A stretch of DNA of 64,000 bases from Acanthosoma haemorrhoidale (GCA_930367205.1 OV884011.1:118727866-118791865); one strand, 5' to 3'; shown: positions 14,201-27,394, numbered from the stretch's first letter. Numbers and translations: made by a program. The notes: a model not told the origin generated them from the sequence alone.

Positions 14201-17200
14201 TTATAATATGATTAAAAATTATTGTTACAATTATTTTACTGAACAGTCATCTGGGTTGTCATTTTTCAGATAACTCAACTTATCCACTTTTGACGACCGC
14301 CACAGATATACCATCGATTACTATAATTTCTAAGGCATTTTTAGTAAATTCAGGTTAATTTTATTTTTACTTCAGTGAAATTATATATCTTTAAATATTT
14401 CTTTCATACTTTGTAACATACTTCTTTGGGAGTTATATATACTTTTTTTAAATTAAAATTAAGTCGGCACTTTCAATTGAAAGATGCAGTTTTGGAGAAA
14501 TGATGAACTGCTTGTTGGATTGTTGGTTTTCTTGGATAACTAGACTGAGAATTGTTTACTTTTCTAAATTTACGGAATCCCCTACCTTCACGCTCATAAT
14601 TGTTATTGATCTGTAACTTCAGTTCTAGCTGTGATTTTATACAATAAACATTGAAAAAATGGTTGGTAGACAATGATGACATTGATTTTGATTCCGCTAT
14701 GGCAGTCAAAAAAAGCTGAATCATTGATAAATAAACCTACCTTGAGGAATCATCTAGCATATATTTTGGCTAACACCACTTTCTTAGCCCCACAATAAAT
14801 AAATTAGAGGGTGAGATCATGTCATTAATTGTAGAGCATCGCTACGCTACTATCAACTGTGCATTGAAAAACTGGAATAATTTCCGGGAGAAATCAGAAT
14901 TCCATTGAAGATAAACTTAAAAGATGTGCTGGGGACAAACTCAGGCTGGAAGAACATACTGCTAACTTCAGAACTGCACTGCGAAATAGGTGCTACAGCA
15001 AGTTGAATTGTCCCCCGATTCTGAATGATAATCCTGGTTTTTAAACATACTTCAATAACTTTGGTCGATGTGGTACAGTCATTCAGTCATTATAAATTTA
15101 ACTTAAGGCCTGATCTGGGCAGGTTTTTATTGAAAAATTTGAAAATGCATGTAGTTTCATATACAGCAGACTCTCCCATATTTGGATTAATGTGGACAGG
15201 GGTGATGCGGGTAAGGGAGAGTGACTAGGATAAATACGAAATAAAGAAAAATGTTTAGAATAAACTTTTCAATTTTATATCGAAATATTTGTTTAAAAAT
15301 GTTTATTTAGATTTTTTTGTCAACCTTTCTCAAGCCCCAATGTCTCGCCAGTGCCTTATGAGCATAATGTTTATTTAAATTTATAAAATGTTAATTCCCA
15401 CTGTAGTTTAGTCTTATTAGATACGTAATTCTTATTGTAAAAATGACTTGGAAGTTAGGGTATTTTAATGTTTGGTTATTGTAATGATTGTTATTATTAA
15501 TAAATTAAATATTTATTCGACTGAATTTTAAAAAGGAATTTCCCTGCTGAGAGATATTGAAAATGTAGAGTGTGGATCCGATTAAGGATCAGGTGCCCTT
15601 GTCCTAAAACTCAAGTATACCTTTAGCTTTAGAAGAGAAATGAACATTGGTCCTATTTAAAACAAACAAAACTAATGTCATATCCCTAAAACCATGGATT
15701 CCTTACAGGGATTTTGCTTGCTAGTACTAGTAGTCGAGGTCTGCATGTAATGCACGGAGATAACTGGCTCATTTTTATTCAAGTGTTTATAAACCAGGAA
15801 TATCTTTTCCTTGAGGTGAAGATAAATGCAAAGAAGCCGTTTCTGATATAGAAAATAAGAATTTTCATTTCTCTTGGTTTAGTATGATGATCAATTAAGT
15901 AACTTATGAGACTTATGATTGAGAGGACCCATGATGTAATGGGAAGGCCTGGCCATTAACTATCACCCTGGCTGCTGCAGGTAGGTAGTGAGTGGGAACC
16001 CCCCTAGTGACTTATGTTGTGGGGAAGCTGAAAATTTATGAGGGGTGTCCAAGAGCATCTCGCTTTTTTTTTCAAGCCCTTGAGAATGATTCCTGTTAGA
16101 GTGTTAGTGAGTCAGCAGCTATGAGGTATGGTGCTGCAAAGCAGGACAGGTGACCATTGAATGAGAGCCAATCAACAAAGAATAATAATTCATGTTTCTA
16201 TTTGGTATTTATTATTTTTATAATCAATTTTAATTGTGAAACATGAGTAAGTATGCACTAAGAATCATCACAAACCCTGAGTTATATTTAATTTAAAGTA
16301 AACTATTATTCATCACAAAGGTTTCTTCCTTTCTTCTTAATAAATAAAATATTGAAAAAACATAATGTGAATTAGGAATCACAGCATATAAGTCATTTTA
16401 GTGTTAATAATATAAACATGTCATTAAGTGGATGTTAATACAGTCGGTCAAGATCGTATGTAGATATAATATTCTAGAAGTTACGTTTGTCGCCACCAGT
16501 GAATCTAGTAGTATCAAGGAAACAGCACATCTAAAAAAACATTTTTTGAATTATTTCTTTATTTGTTTATATATCTTTAATAATTAATTTTTCAATTTAA
16601 AGGTAGGAACCCACCAGAGATATTAAGCTTTTACTTTTTTAATAAATTTATTTTTGTCAAACCTCTATTAATTCTTATATATTTTATTTCCAAGTCTCCT
16701 TTTATCTCAAATTAAAATGTGCAAAAAATTAAATTCAGTACAATAATTTTCAATTACAGCATTGCAATCATCAATGAAATGTTGAAGAAAGGTCTTCCTG
16801 AGAGTGATGTTGTAAAAGTGATAGCTGGATATTTAAAATGTGAGCTAGATCCCAGAAGTTTTGTTCAGTATGTAAAGGTATTGTGGTACAGATTTTTATT
16901 ATTTATTAAGTTCCCTTAAAACATCAGCTAAACCAGGTCTAATTTTCAATTTTAAAGGTAGATATGATGGAGGAATTGAGTGGTCCTCTGATAGATGCTT
17001 TGAAGCACAGTGTGAGAGGTGGTAGAGTTTCTTCCGCCAATTTTATAACGCTGCTCAGCCATCAAATCCGTGCCGAAGAGATGCAACCATATGTTGGTTT
17101 GTAACTACAATTCTGTTAAGGTCTGATATTTTATCTTAAATATAAAAAGGTAAATAGTTGGGAATCTGTTTGTTTTGCTGGATATAAGATATAAAGCGCA

Positions 17201-20200
17201 AACAAGTTCATACAAGATATGCTCACTGACAAGGGGTATAGGTTTCACTGAGCCCTATACAGGACTTATGCCCATCAAGGAAGGTTTCATGGTATTTTCT
17301 TACATGATATGCATTCCCAGAGGAACGGGTGTAGGTCCACAAACTTTTTTTTTTAGCTGCTTTTATTTTTTAGTTATATTTTCCACAAATTATAATATCT
17401 TTATTATTTCCAACTTTTTTTTAATTAAAAAAATGTTTCTCCTATATTGTTTACTTAATAAAGCAATGCCATGTCTCCTAATTAACTTAGCAAATTTACT
17501 CAGGGTTGAAAAAAAATTCGGAATTTGTGATCAACAAGCAAAAATAAAATTTTGATTAAAATAAAGATCTGTATGAAAAAAAAAAAAATGTCGGATTAAG
17601 AGATGGTTATTTTTCAGCTACCAAAAATAATAGTTGTTTTTTCTCCATGAAACGTTCATATTATTCATCCGATCAAGGGTCCAACTTTGAAAATCGCTCC
17701 CCACACAGTTGGGATTTTCATGAACACGACTTGAAATAAAGTTGCTAATTTCAATTTCCTCTCCCCACCCCAAAAATTTGTTGGCTGGCATACTTACTTT
17801 TTTTTAATTTTTCAAAGTTACAAAGTAATCACAGCGATTAAATAAATGCAACCTGTTCCATTCAGACATGAATCAATGAATGCGGCTGTTTAGTAGCGAT
17901 CAAGACCTTGCCAAGAGAAGAATAATTTTTTTCAGTACATCCATATTTTAATAATTAATAATAATGTCCGGAGGTGGTTCACTGGTTGATCTTGTAAATT
18001 CTGTTTTGTATGTAGAAAAATTAATGTTGAAAATCGAAAACATTTCAAATCATCATGAAGCTTATACAATTTGTCTTTCAAAAGCCTCATACTAACAATG
18101 GGATGCTCCCAATATTGCTTTTTATGTTTCTTTTTTATATTGAATGCGTAACATGACAAGCTATATGACATATGAGCTACAATACAAGTCATGTCATTAA
18201 AATCCATTTTCATACTGAAATAGCCACGACAACTTAACCGCAAGTGTGCGAGTCAGAATATAATTATGCGACTAGTACTGTTCAGCCGCTGTGCAGAAAA
18301 TCACATGGCTTAGCCTAAATTTTGACCCACGAACCTTGAAATCACCGGCATGGCCAATTATCCTCCTCTCTATAGTGCTGCTTTATATATAGAAACATCT
18401 CACAGCAAATGTTTTTAAAGCATTCTATTTTTAATCAAATGGTATCTATTTTTAGCAATTCTATACTTTACGATATGTTTTATCAAATGAGCAAATTTTC
18501 AAAATGAATTTCTGATTTTCTATTGGCATTTCAGAGCAAGCTTTGAGCTTATGAAAGTACTAATAATGTTTTTTTTCAATTTCACACAGACAGGCATGCT
18601 ACTGGGCGGATATACTTCTGTAATTTCTGTACTGCATTTCACACTTTTTGTGAATTACTGTGTTATAAGGTTGTTTATACGGGGCATATTTTATGACAAT
18701 ATTGCCGAGCAATAGTGGCATTATTACAGAATTAGTAGGTACATATAAATAATATTGTCGGCCATATTGTGTCGAGAACGATGAATCATACCATCCCCCA
18801 CTCCTCAGAAGAGATCCGGTTAATCAATAGGAAGCCTCGAAAAGGCAACAAAGTTGCTAGTTGTTATTTTGCTGTTACCTTACATCTGTTGTTAATTATA
18901 TATTATATTATACTCCAGAGTGATGATTTTAAGGAGTAATAACAAAACATAAAAATTTCATTACATGTACCACCTGATTTCTGAGCAAGATTGCAATATA
19001 ATAAAAAGATAGCTGACAAGTTGTTTCTAGATAGAATACAATAACAATAGAGAAGGGAGGTGTAGAAAAGATTTATTTACCTTAATTTCTTTGCATTTAA
19101 AGGACATGTTGTATTCTCTTATATTTCACAAGTCAATTATAAACTATTTACCTTATGGCAAATGGTAATAATGCCAGTAGCAAGTCTGACACATTCATTT
19201 ATTTATTATTATTTTAAGATATATTTATAGCCTTTAAATTATTGGGTGTAATCTATTTATTCATTTAGTATTTTACTGGGGGGGGGGGATAAGATTAATG
19301 CACGGTTTTATACAGTTGATTTCAATTTAGTTGTCGATTAGTTTATAGGAAATTTTAAATGTAATGTTTTAGTTTATTGTAGTGGCCACATCATACACCA
19401 TTTGTGTATTATTTTGAGTAAGAATGTGTACATGGATTTTTATTATTGGTATTTAATTTTGAATTAATGTGTGGAATCAATTCATTTGGTAATTTAATGG
19501 GGGTTGGTGAGTTTTAGGCATTAAATTTTTATTGGCTTTTGCGAAAAAGGTTTCAATTTGGGCAAATTGTTAAATGCAATTACTTGAGTCTAGTATAAGT
19601 ACCATGTATATATTGTGAAATATTTTATTATTTGTTTTTCCATCTCTTGATAATGGCAGTATAGCTGCCAAAACCCCTTGTTATATAGAATAGAAATACT
19701 AACTTTGATTTTGTTAACTACACTACCCCACAAAAAAAAGTGACGCACTTACAAAAATTCATATATTTACTTCCTAATAGAATTATTTCGACTTTCAATT
19801 CTTTTTTAATTTATTTTAAATGTTTGCAGAGATAAGAGGCTTTAAATATAAAGGAAAACCCTAGTAAATATTCAAAAAAATTATACTGAAATTTATCTTT
19901 TAATTTCTTGTGTAACTGATCTCTAAAAATTTAGCAAAAGGTTTTTTTATTTTAATTTAAAAAATAGTTTTGACAGTCAAGCAAGTAGCCCGTGTTAATG
20001 CTATAGTAGAAGACGGTCAAAGCCAAAATGCAGCCCATGCATTGAGATTACCTGAAACTACTGTTCGGAGAGAAATTAGACGTTATTGTGAGACAAGTTT
20101 GTGCAATCACAGACTCGGTTCAGAGGTCATGAGTGACAGATCCAAGAGATGATCGGTTAATTGTAATACACACACTTCGGAATCGGTTTTCAACTGCTAC

Positions 20201-23200
20201 TGAGACTGGTCAACTTCTTTTGTACAACTGAAGGAGTACCAATATGTGTAGAAATTATTAGAAGAAGACTTGCTGAAGTGAATTTAAACCCTCAGAGACC
20301 AGCATCAGGGCTGTGCCAGAGAACATCACCATTCATTCTGCAAGTCTTCTACTAATGGTTTCTGCATATGTTGCTAGTCCCGAGTTGAACGAAGAAGTTG
20401 AGCTCTCAGTAGCAGTTGAAAACCGATTCCGAAGTGTGTGTAGTACAATAAACCTGTCTTATGTTAACATGTAATCGCTCTCAGAACAGTAGTTACAGGT
20501 GTAAACCCAATGCATGGGCTGCATATCTTTAACTTCGACCGTCATCCACTATAGCAACAACATGAGCTACTACTTGCTTGACTGTCAAAACCGTTTTTTT
20601 AATTAAAATAAAAAAAGCTTTTGCTAAATTTTTAGACATCAGTTATACAAGAAATCAAAAGAGAAATTTCTGTAAAAATTTTTAAAAATGTTTATTAATT
20701 AATAAAAAATTGAAAACCGAAATAATTCTATTGTGTAGGAAATATTTGAATTTTTCTAAGAGCAGCACTTTTTTTGTGGGGTAGTGTATTTATGATAACT
20801 ATTAGTTATATATCTTAGTATCATGAATAGTTCCATATCCTTGTTGTTGTAATAAACATATTATAGCGATCTCTTATCTCTATTAAAATTTGACTTGCTC
20901 ATTTATAATGAGTAAAAGGACATTTACAAAAAATTATAATAAATAATTATTTTTTTTACAAGTTTAATTTTTATAAGATGCTTTCAGGGTATTGGTTCTA
21001 GTGCACATTTATGGCATAGCAAAATTGGCTATAGAAACCTGAATACAATTTAAATCATATTTACCTAAGCAGTATTACAAATCTACATAAACTCATTTGC
21101 AAATGAAGTGGATCATTCTCAACATAAATGATATTCTTTTCGATATAAAAGTAGGAAATATCCTCATTTCAGTTCGTTTGCAGCTTATGCTCACATCACT
21201 TTGTTTTTTTTGTACATATTTTTTTTTTTTCATTAACCCTTTTCAAAAGTTCTTTTGGGGTATTAAAGAATGCCCTTCTTTAAGACTGAAGGTCTTATAG
21301 TGGTAGGCCTTGCAGCTGTTGATGCTTTGAGAGGGAGGAGGTGATATCCAGAAAATGTGATGACAAGAACGTCACAAAGTGTGGTAAGTATCTCTCTTGG
21401 AGATATTACCAGGGTAGTGGTTCTTCCGATTACACATATGGTGGAGGACTCGTAAAGGTCTACAACACTACAACAAGATTGATGTTTGACAATCTGGGCT
21501 CGAAAGTATCATTGAAGGCTAGCTGATAATTTGTTCACATGTTAGAAGAAGGTTGATAGAGCACTGATTGTGCCGGTGAAGGCCTCTGCGTTTTTTTCAA
21601 GGGCTCGCACAGCTCAAAGTTCGAAAATTTCAATTCGCTCCATCACATTCATTACATCAGGCATCAGATTCACATCTCATGAACTGATGATGACTGATGT
21701 AATTGCCTTTCCTCATATGAGTCTAAACTTGTACTGCACCATCAGTCAAACCGAGCAAGAGTTACCCGAAGATTTGAGAGCGATACAATCATTCACTAGT
21801 ACTACCTGTTAACCTACTCGGAAAATGCTCAATTACATATTGGGTGGAATTTCCCGAGACACTCAAGCAGAGTTAGTGGTGTTGCGAAATGAAACTATGG
21901 TTGCTCAGCCTTACGTGGACATAGTCTTAGCACCAATTGTGCAGCCTATGGCAGAAGCAATCAGCCCGGACTCATTAATAATTCTTACAAGATCAAGAAA
22001 TTCAACCACCAGACATATTTCTAGACCTAAGCCCCATTGAACATTTAATGAATTAACTTCAAAGAAGGCTTTCCAGGCGGAATACCTTTTCACATACTCT
22101 GGATGAACTGCAAACAGGACTTATGCAGAAATGTGAGGCAATCCCTCAAGATAGGATCAAAATGCTACTTAAAAGTATGACTTATCGTCTTCAAGCAGCA
22201 ATCAATGCTCGTTAGTGGGGCAACATGGTGCTAGATATGTATTAAAGATAATTTAATTAAAGTTTTAATAAAAGTAAAATTTACTTTAATTGTCTTTTTT
22301 TCCAAACCCTAAAAAATAATATAAACAGTTTTTTTTTTGTTTTTTACAAAGCTTCTGCATTTATTTATTTGAAAAATTTAAAAATAAATTTCCTTTTAAA
22401 AATCATTTAACAAAAATTTAGTTTTATTTTTGTTGTCTATCCACGTTATGATCCACTTTATGTGCAAATGCATTTAACATGAGGACATTCCTAGATGGGT
22501 CTCTTCACTCATGGCATCTAAATCTCATGGTGGTCTCCCACTAATAGCTTACTTCTCACGTATTCCAAATCATCTCTGTCTCTCACTTCTGAAGGTTTCA
22601 CAATTACTGAACTGTTTAGCAGGTCTAGAACTAACTCTCTCTTAATATCCTTTGTTCTCTTGAATAACAACAAAATTCACTTCCTAAAGTCCACTTAATT
22701 CTATTAAATAAATTTTAGTGATAGTAAAAATATCATTACAATATAATACTTCTCATAGGTAAATTTCTTGGTGCACTTCTCCCTGGCGTAAAAGATAAAA
22801 ATAAGAGAATTAGAAGTGAATTCGGCTCTACGATGGGTCATCTACTACGTAGTGCCAAATATTCTAGTGTTCAACGACTTTTTGATAGACTGACTACATT
22901 CTACGTTGAATCAAACACAGGTATATTATTTTTTTACTTTATTTACTAATTATGTAAGTTCAATAAAAATAAAAATAAAAATTTGTTGCAAACTAATGAT
23001 GAAATTTTGTTCTACCAAAAAAAAATTGTCTACAAAATAAACTTTGAAAATTCCTAAAACTACCACGTACTCAGTGAGGCTTTAAATATAGGGTTTGGAG
23101 GATTGTAAGGCAGGTAATAAGAGTTGAGACCTGGTAGATTGGGTACCTTACAATTACACATAAGTATTTTCACTTGTTTTTTCATTCAACTGATTTTCTC

Positions 23201-26200
23201 CTAACAATGAATCCCATGCTGGAGGTGAATAACTCGCTTCACATGCAGAATATACCCACTGTTGAGGCTGTATCTTTATAAAAAATCATAATTATTGACG
23301 TCTGATTTATTCTCAATATTTTTGTAGCTCTGTTAGTCTTTGTTTTCATATACTTCATGTTGCTATTTCTTAACCACCAATTAATTACTGTAACCCATGG
23401 TACTCTGGACCCCACTAGTGTACAGTACAAGCTAAAACATAGACATACAAATAACTATTAACCTGTGCTTGTTTCGAAAAATGCCTCTCCCTTCAAGCTT
23501 GACAATTACTCATTTTTCTTAATAGATTTCATTGTTCTGTTCTTTCAGACGATGAAATTAAATCAGGAGTAACAGAAGTAATAGATGCAGCTATCAGGTA
23601 TAACCAAGACGTTGTTGAAGAAATAATATTACCTTTAGTGTTCTTAGCCAAGCATGAAATTCCTAATGAAGGTATGTATAGCTTTAAAAGATCGCATTAC
23701 GTAATTTTCATTAAACATGAGTAAATGTTTTTTTTTTTTAGACAAATCCAATGTAAAGAGGATCGAGAAGTTGGAAGAAGCTTTCAAACAGATTTGCCCA
23801 GGTGTCGGTCGTTTAACAACTTACCAGGCAGAAATAATATCATTACTTTTAACTGCCATCAAATCCAAATATTGGACTCTGAAGGCACAGGTAAAAATGA
23901 TTACTAATAATAAACATCATCAATTTCGTTTATTTATTTTTCAGAAAATTGTTGTGCTCATAAAATTATGCTCAAATAGATTTGTTAAAGTGTTATAACT
24001 TAAACTAAAAAAAATTCCAATAGCTGAAATTTTGACCGAAAAATACTTACTGAAATTTTTTGAAACGTCATTACATGTTTCTTTTTTTTTCTTTTTTTTC
24101 CCCATAGCTCTCAAACTTATAAAAAATAGGATGTGGGAAAAATAAAAGGAAAATTATTTTGGATTGATGGGTGCCTTTCACTAAGGGGAGTCCTATGAGA
24201 AGGATATGGAGTGTGGGATGCCTAAAGGAGGCGGGTGGGTTCGGGAAGGTAGTGAGAGTCTACCTATGGTGGAGCCTAGGGGTACTAGGCATTGGTTTGT
24301 AGTCGGCCAGTTCATACCTGGCCCCGCCCATGAAGGGGGTTGCACTGTGTCGGCCTATCGACTGGGAGATCGACCCACCCTGAGCAGGTAGAAGGGGGGT
24401 CATGGTGCTTCGGTTGAGTTGGCCGGGAGATCGACCTCGATCGTTCAGTCCCCGTCAGGGGGCTCAGGTTCTATGAGGTCCATCTGTCTCCAGGCTTCGG
24501 CGGTCCAGCAGTGCTTCCATCGGACGGGTATTGGTGGTGGTTGAAGGTCGGAGAATAGTGCGTTGTGGCTGTGTCGAAGTGAATCAAAAAATTTGATGTG
24601 TCGTCTCTTGATAAAATCTTGGATGGTGAGCACTTCAAATTTTTCGTGGATCTCGTCTGCCTTCATTTGGTTGCCTCTGTTCTGAAATTGCTGGAAATCT
24701 TACTAAAGATTTCTATCTATTATTGGCTCCCAAATCTTTATTTATCTTGATTGGTGAAATGTATCCTTGACAACAGGAAAATAAAAAACATTAATAGCTT
24801 TTGAAATACTTGATGTCATTATATCTTAACTAAACATAAACAGCATAATTCAGCCTGTTTGTGTATATAACTTTAAAATTTCAGATTGGTTGAATCAATT
24901 TGATGGCCCCAATCATGAACCACAAGACAAACAGACGAAAGTCAATTTCATCATGCCTAGTTTAAGTAGTGTCTATACTTTCATGCTAAACAATTATTAA
25001 CCTATAATAATTTTTTTTTTTTTCAACCCAACAGGGTGGCAAAGCAGTGAGAACCCTGGCAGAGAGAGTAACTGAACTACATCACAAGGAAGATATTCTC
25101 CATGGATTACTAGAAGCAATAGAAGGAAGGATATGGCCTGGGAAGGAAGCACTTCTTAGTCCTTTGCCATTTCTGAGGTAAGTCTAACTTCACAAATTAC
25201 ATATTTACGATAGCATATAATAAAGCAACAATATAATGTATAAATAGAACCTTAGCCTTTCTGCCAAAAAGAGTTTTATCCTAAAAATGGTTATAATATA
25301 TATGTAAATTTCAACTTTTCTCTCTTTAATATGTGTTCTGTCCATATGAATCTGAAAATTGAAGAAGTAACACTGTTGTTGTTTTTAGCGAAAGCGATGA
25401 TGTTAAGAATGTACTGATGAGAGAAATATCTAGAGGAACAGCTGGTTACAAATCATCAGCTTTGACATACCTTGCAGAGACTAAACCGATTTTCTGTACA
25501 GTTAGTAGTGCTGTCAAGGAAGCAGTAGCTGCTGATGAAAAGAAGATCCAAGAAGCAGCCATTTTGTTAATTGGAAAGTGTTTGATAGCTGGTAAATTAC
25601 ATTCAATACATTATTTAAAGTTCTTATCTGTGTACTTAAGTCATTTAGGTAGGTGAATAAGTCACCAAAGAGGTTTGCTAATCTTATCTAGCATTCATTT
25701 CTCTTGAATGGTAGTTTATCATGAAATAAAAGCACAGTGTAATAGTTAGACAATTAACCTTTCTGCCAAAAAGAGTTTCTTGCTAGAAATGTTAGTACCA
25801 TGTATGTAAATTTATCTTACAGATAATATGAGTACAGGCCGATAAAGGGTTAATTAAGAGCTCAAGTCGCCTGGTGCCACCCCGCCCACTTGAGATCTTA
25901 ATTTCTCCAAAATTCTTCTGTGCCTCTAAGAAAATAAATGCCAAACCCAGTTCTTCATCACCTTCTTATGTATTCCTTACATATCCTATCCCCAACCTAA
26001 AGTAGGAATAGGATATGTCAGTGTTACCTGTACTGATATGAGGCCGAAGATAGTAGAACTACTCGGCTCATACCAAGGTACAATTAGTTCTTGAAATGTC
26101 TCAAAGTATGGCCAGAAAACTTAACATCATACACAAACTTTCCTATGTGGTGGCTCACTATCACCAAAAGGTCGATAAAAAAGAGGAAGTTATGTTATAA

Positions 26201-27394
26201 TTAAATTTTTAAAAATAATATTAGGTATTATTTTTTTTAATAATATAAGATAATTAATTAGGCGTTTCTTAATGAAATATTAAATTTCAGAAAATGAATT
26301 TGATGAGGTTGTGAAAATATGTTTTGACTATTCGGATAAAGCACTAGGACCTTGTTTGGAGTCACTTTGTGGAATTACAAATGGCCGTTCAGGAAAGCAC
26401 CTTACTCAGTACAATGATCAGTTCATAGCAGCTATTATTCTTGGTTTAAGTATGTAACAATTGATTTTGCCACAAATTATTGACATTGTAAAATAAAGAA
26501 ATAATTCAAAGTTTAACATTTCTAATTAGAACAAAATGGACATAAAGTTGAATTGTATAGAAAATTAATTGACTGATATAAAAAATTCTAAACATATTGA
26601 TAATTATTAGTTACAGTATCTAATTCCACAGTTGTAAATTTTAATTTGTTAAATCTTTATGTCAGAGGTAACATCGTAACGTTTTTAAAGTTTTACAGGA
26701 GAGCAAAAAGAAGTTTCAGATCACACTATATTGCTTGTTGTCAATCTTTACATTTGATGAAGTGATGCATTTTTTATTACCCTTTTATCTTCTACAATAC
26801 TTTTCCCCTCAGAAAATAAGATAATAAAATCAAAATCAGCACAATTGGACTTCCGATACATTACCTCTGACGTGTAAATGATTAGCTACTTGAATAAATA
26901 AATAGTTAATTTGGTTTAGTAAACTGAAATTAAGTTTGAGAAGTAATAAGCCTAAGCCACGGCCAACTAAGACAACAAATCTTCCATCTTACTTCTTTAT
27001 GAGGTTTTGCACCTTGGATTTTTTTTTTTTTTTTTTTTTCCCCTTATCTATATATTATTTATTGACTGTTACAGGAGCTCGGAAGCAAGCCACAATTCGA
27101 AGGTCTTCTCTTACTTTACTGCACAACCTTCAAAATTCTCTTATCGGTATGTTAAATAGCTACTATTTGAGTACTGTTTTATCATCAATTCTCTATAATT
27201 ATTTTTTTTTAGTAATTATCTGTGATATGAATTCCTACACTTATTTTTCAGACCATAAAGAAGCATTCTTACTAATTAAGTCAACATTCGACCAATTCTC
27301 GACTGAACTTGAAACAGACTCAGACGCAGGAGTTCGCTCACGTGCCAATGACATTAGAGAAAAGTTCAAAGAAGTAGCTCAAACATGTACATAG
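78..27394 (+). CDS. ECM29: ECM29 proteasome adaptor/scaffold protein (5' partial, 26 exons)
   Basis: HEAT-repeat protein that tethers the 26S proteasome and links the 20S core to the 19S cap. Coding exons: 78-225, 2351-2528, 2943-3034, 3125-3302, 4405-4529, 4613-4744, 4866-4944, 5028-5149, 7343-7457, 7550-7730, 7900-8017, 8094-8182, 8275-8350, 10622-10756, 11056-11166, 12831-12910, 16760-16877, 16958-17096, 22759-22920, 23549-23671, 23742-23890, 25035-25177, 25389-25591, 26291-26449, 27075-27146, 27252-27394. All junctions are GT-AG and phase-consistent, giving 1122 residues to a TAG. Family-diagnostic stretches are [15 protein letters not shown] (exon 2), [15 protein letters not shown] (exon 10), [19 protein letters not shown] (exon 11), [14 protein letters not shown] (exon 13) and [12 protein letters not shown] (exon 22). 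The first exon matches a point roughly one fifth into the human protein, so the start codon lies upstream of the window. From there on it looks shorter than the human protein, mostly near exons 16-18 and in the last third; a missed exon in the large introns is possible. Confidence 0.93.
329..2079. mobile_element. 1.75-kb element with about 45-bp terminal inverted repeats in ECM29 intron
   Basis: The left end AAGGTTCTGTTAATAAA is mirrored at the right end by TTTATTAGCAGAACCTT. A second block, TTCTGGCAAAAGG, about 30 bases in is mirrored by CCTTTTGCCAGAA, so the inverted termini run about 45 bases with small gaps. The inside has no convincing transposase frame. It contains a 20-bp direct repeat (533-552 and 569-588) and a stretch near 1030-1110 that resembles part of the LTR at 50033-50395. 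I could not find a target-site duplication. Probably a non-autonomous or composite DNA transposon of unknown superfamily. Confidence 0.6.
533..588. repeat. Pair of 20-bp direct repeats
   Basis: CTTTGTCTTGATGCGTAGCG occurs at 533-552 and again at 569-588, offset by 36 bases, in the GC-richer part of the 329-2079 element. It looks like a local tandem duplication. Confidence 0.8.
2147..2229. repeat. AT microsatellite
   Basis: About 80 bases of mainly alternating AT, interrupted twice by TTTATT, lie just downstream of the 329-2079 element and upstream of ECM29 exon 2. Length is likely polymorphic. Confidence 0.9.
11186..11558. mobile_element. Inverted-dimer tRNA-like element (SINE/MITE-like) in ECM29 intron
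   Basis: The ends AGCCAAG and CTTTGGCT are part of imperfect inverted repeats of about 60 bp. The element is bounded on both sides by AATAATTATT (11176-11185 and 11559-11568), a possible 10-bp target duplication, although this motif is AT-simple. The right arm, from GCAAGCTAGTTCAGTTGGTA onward to a GAATTCAAAAC box, looks like a tRNA A-box/B-box pair. The left arm read on the other strand has a similar B-box-like GATTTGAGTTTG. So two tRNA-derived units seem to face each other. No coding capacity. Confidence 0.55.
19721..20786. mobile_element. Palindromic (foldback) Tc1-family element
   Basis: Ends CACTACCCCACAAAAAAA and its mirror TTTTTTTGTGGGGTAGTG sit between TA dinucleotides (19719-19720, 20787-20788), the Tc1/mariner target. 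The inverted match does not stop at a short repeat. It continues through about 520 bp per arm, including GTTTTGACAGTCAAGCAAGT (left) and its complement in the right arm, and meets near 20285-20320. Each arm carries the first part of a Tc1 transposase. The left arm encodes [20 protein letters not shown], a helix-turn-helix DNA-binding region, followed by [20 protein letters not shown]. No catalytic domain is present. This looks like a head-to-head duplication of one transposon end, movable only in trans. Confidence 0.8.
21087..22480 (+). mobile_element. Decayed Tc1-family transposon
   Basis: Imperfect terminal repeats sharing CATTTGCA and GTGGATCAT occur at 21090-21117 and, inverted, at 22443-22480. 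The catalytic half of a Tc1 transposase lies on the plus strand at about 21825-22215: [19 protein letters not shown], then [13 protein letters not shown], then after frame loss a PIEH-like stretch and [10 protein letters not shown], ending near ARZ-like residues at 22215. Stops and frameshifts break the frame, so it is a pseudogene. It lies only 300 bases from the palindromic element and in the same ECM29 intron, but its termini differ, so the two are separate insertions or subfamilies. Confidence 0.7.
24081..24700 (-). mobile_element. 5'-truncated non-LTR retrotransposon tail in ECM29 intron
   Basis: A GC-rich block much unlike the AT-rich intron around it. On the minus strand 24445-24666 is open and contains [19 protein letters not shown], the conserved tail seen at the C terminus of jockey-like reverse transcriptase proteins (compare the [10 protein letters not shown] motif at 35140-35289). 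The remaining part up to the pyrimidine-rich run at 24081-24100 would be the 3' UTR and poly(A) end. Most of the element, including the polymerase core, is missing. Confidence 0.55.
25754..25853. mobile_element. TTAA-flanked 100-bp MITE
   Basis: TTAACCTTTCTGCC at the left and GATAAAGGGTTAA at the right form short inverted termini inside TTAA duplications, the pattern of piggyBac-like MITEs. A related sequence, CCTTTCTGCCAAAAAGAGTTT, also lies at 25256-25276, so relatives sit on both sides of ECM29 exon 25389-25591. Assignment to the superfamily is inference from the termini only. Confidence 0.45.

Noticed and set aside
17175..17555. 126-codon plus-strand open frame
   Set aside because: Composition is that of AT-rich intron (Phe, Lys, Ile, Asn runs); no domain and no splice context. 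It lies in the large ECM29 intron.
17932..18243. 103-codon minus-strand open frame
   Set aside because: Chance AT-rich frame; no motif and no flanking signals.
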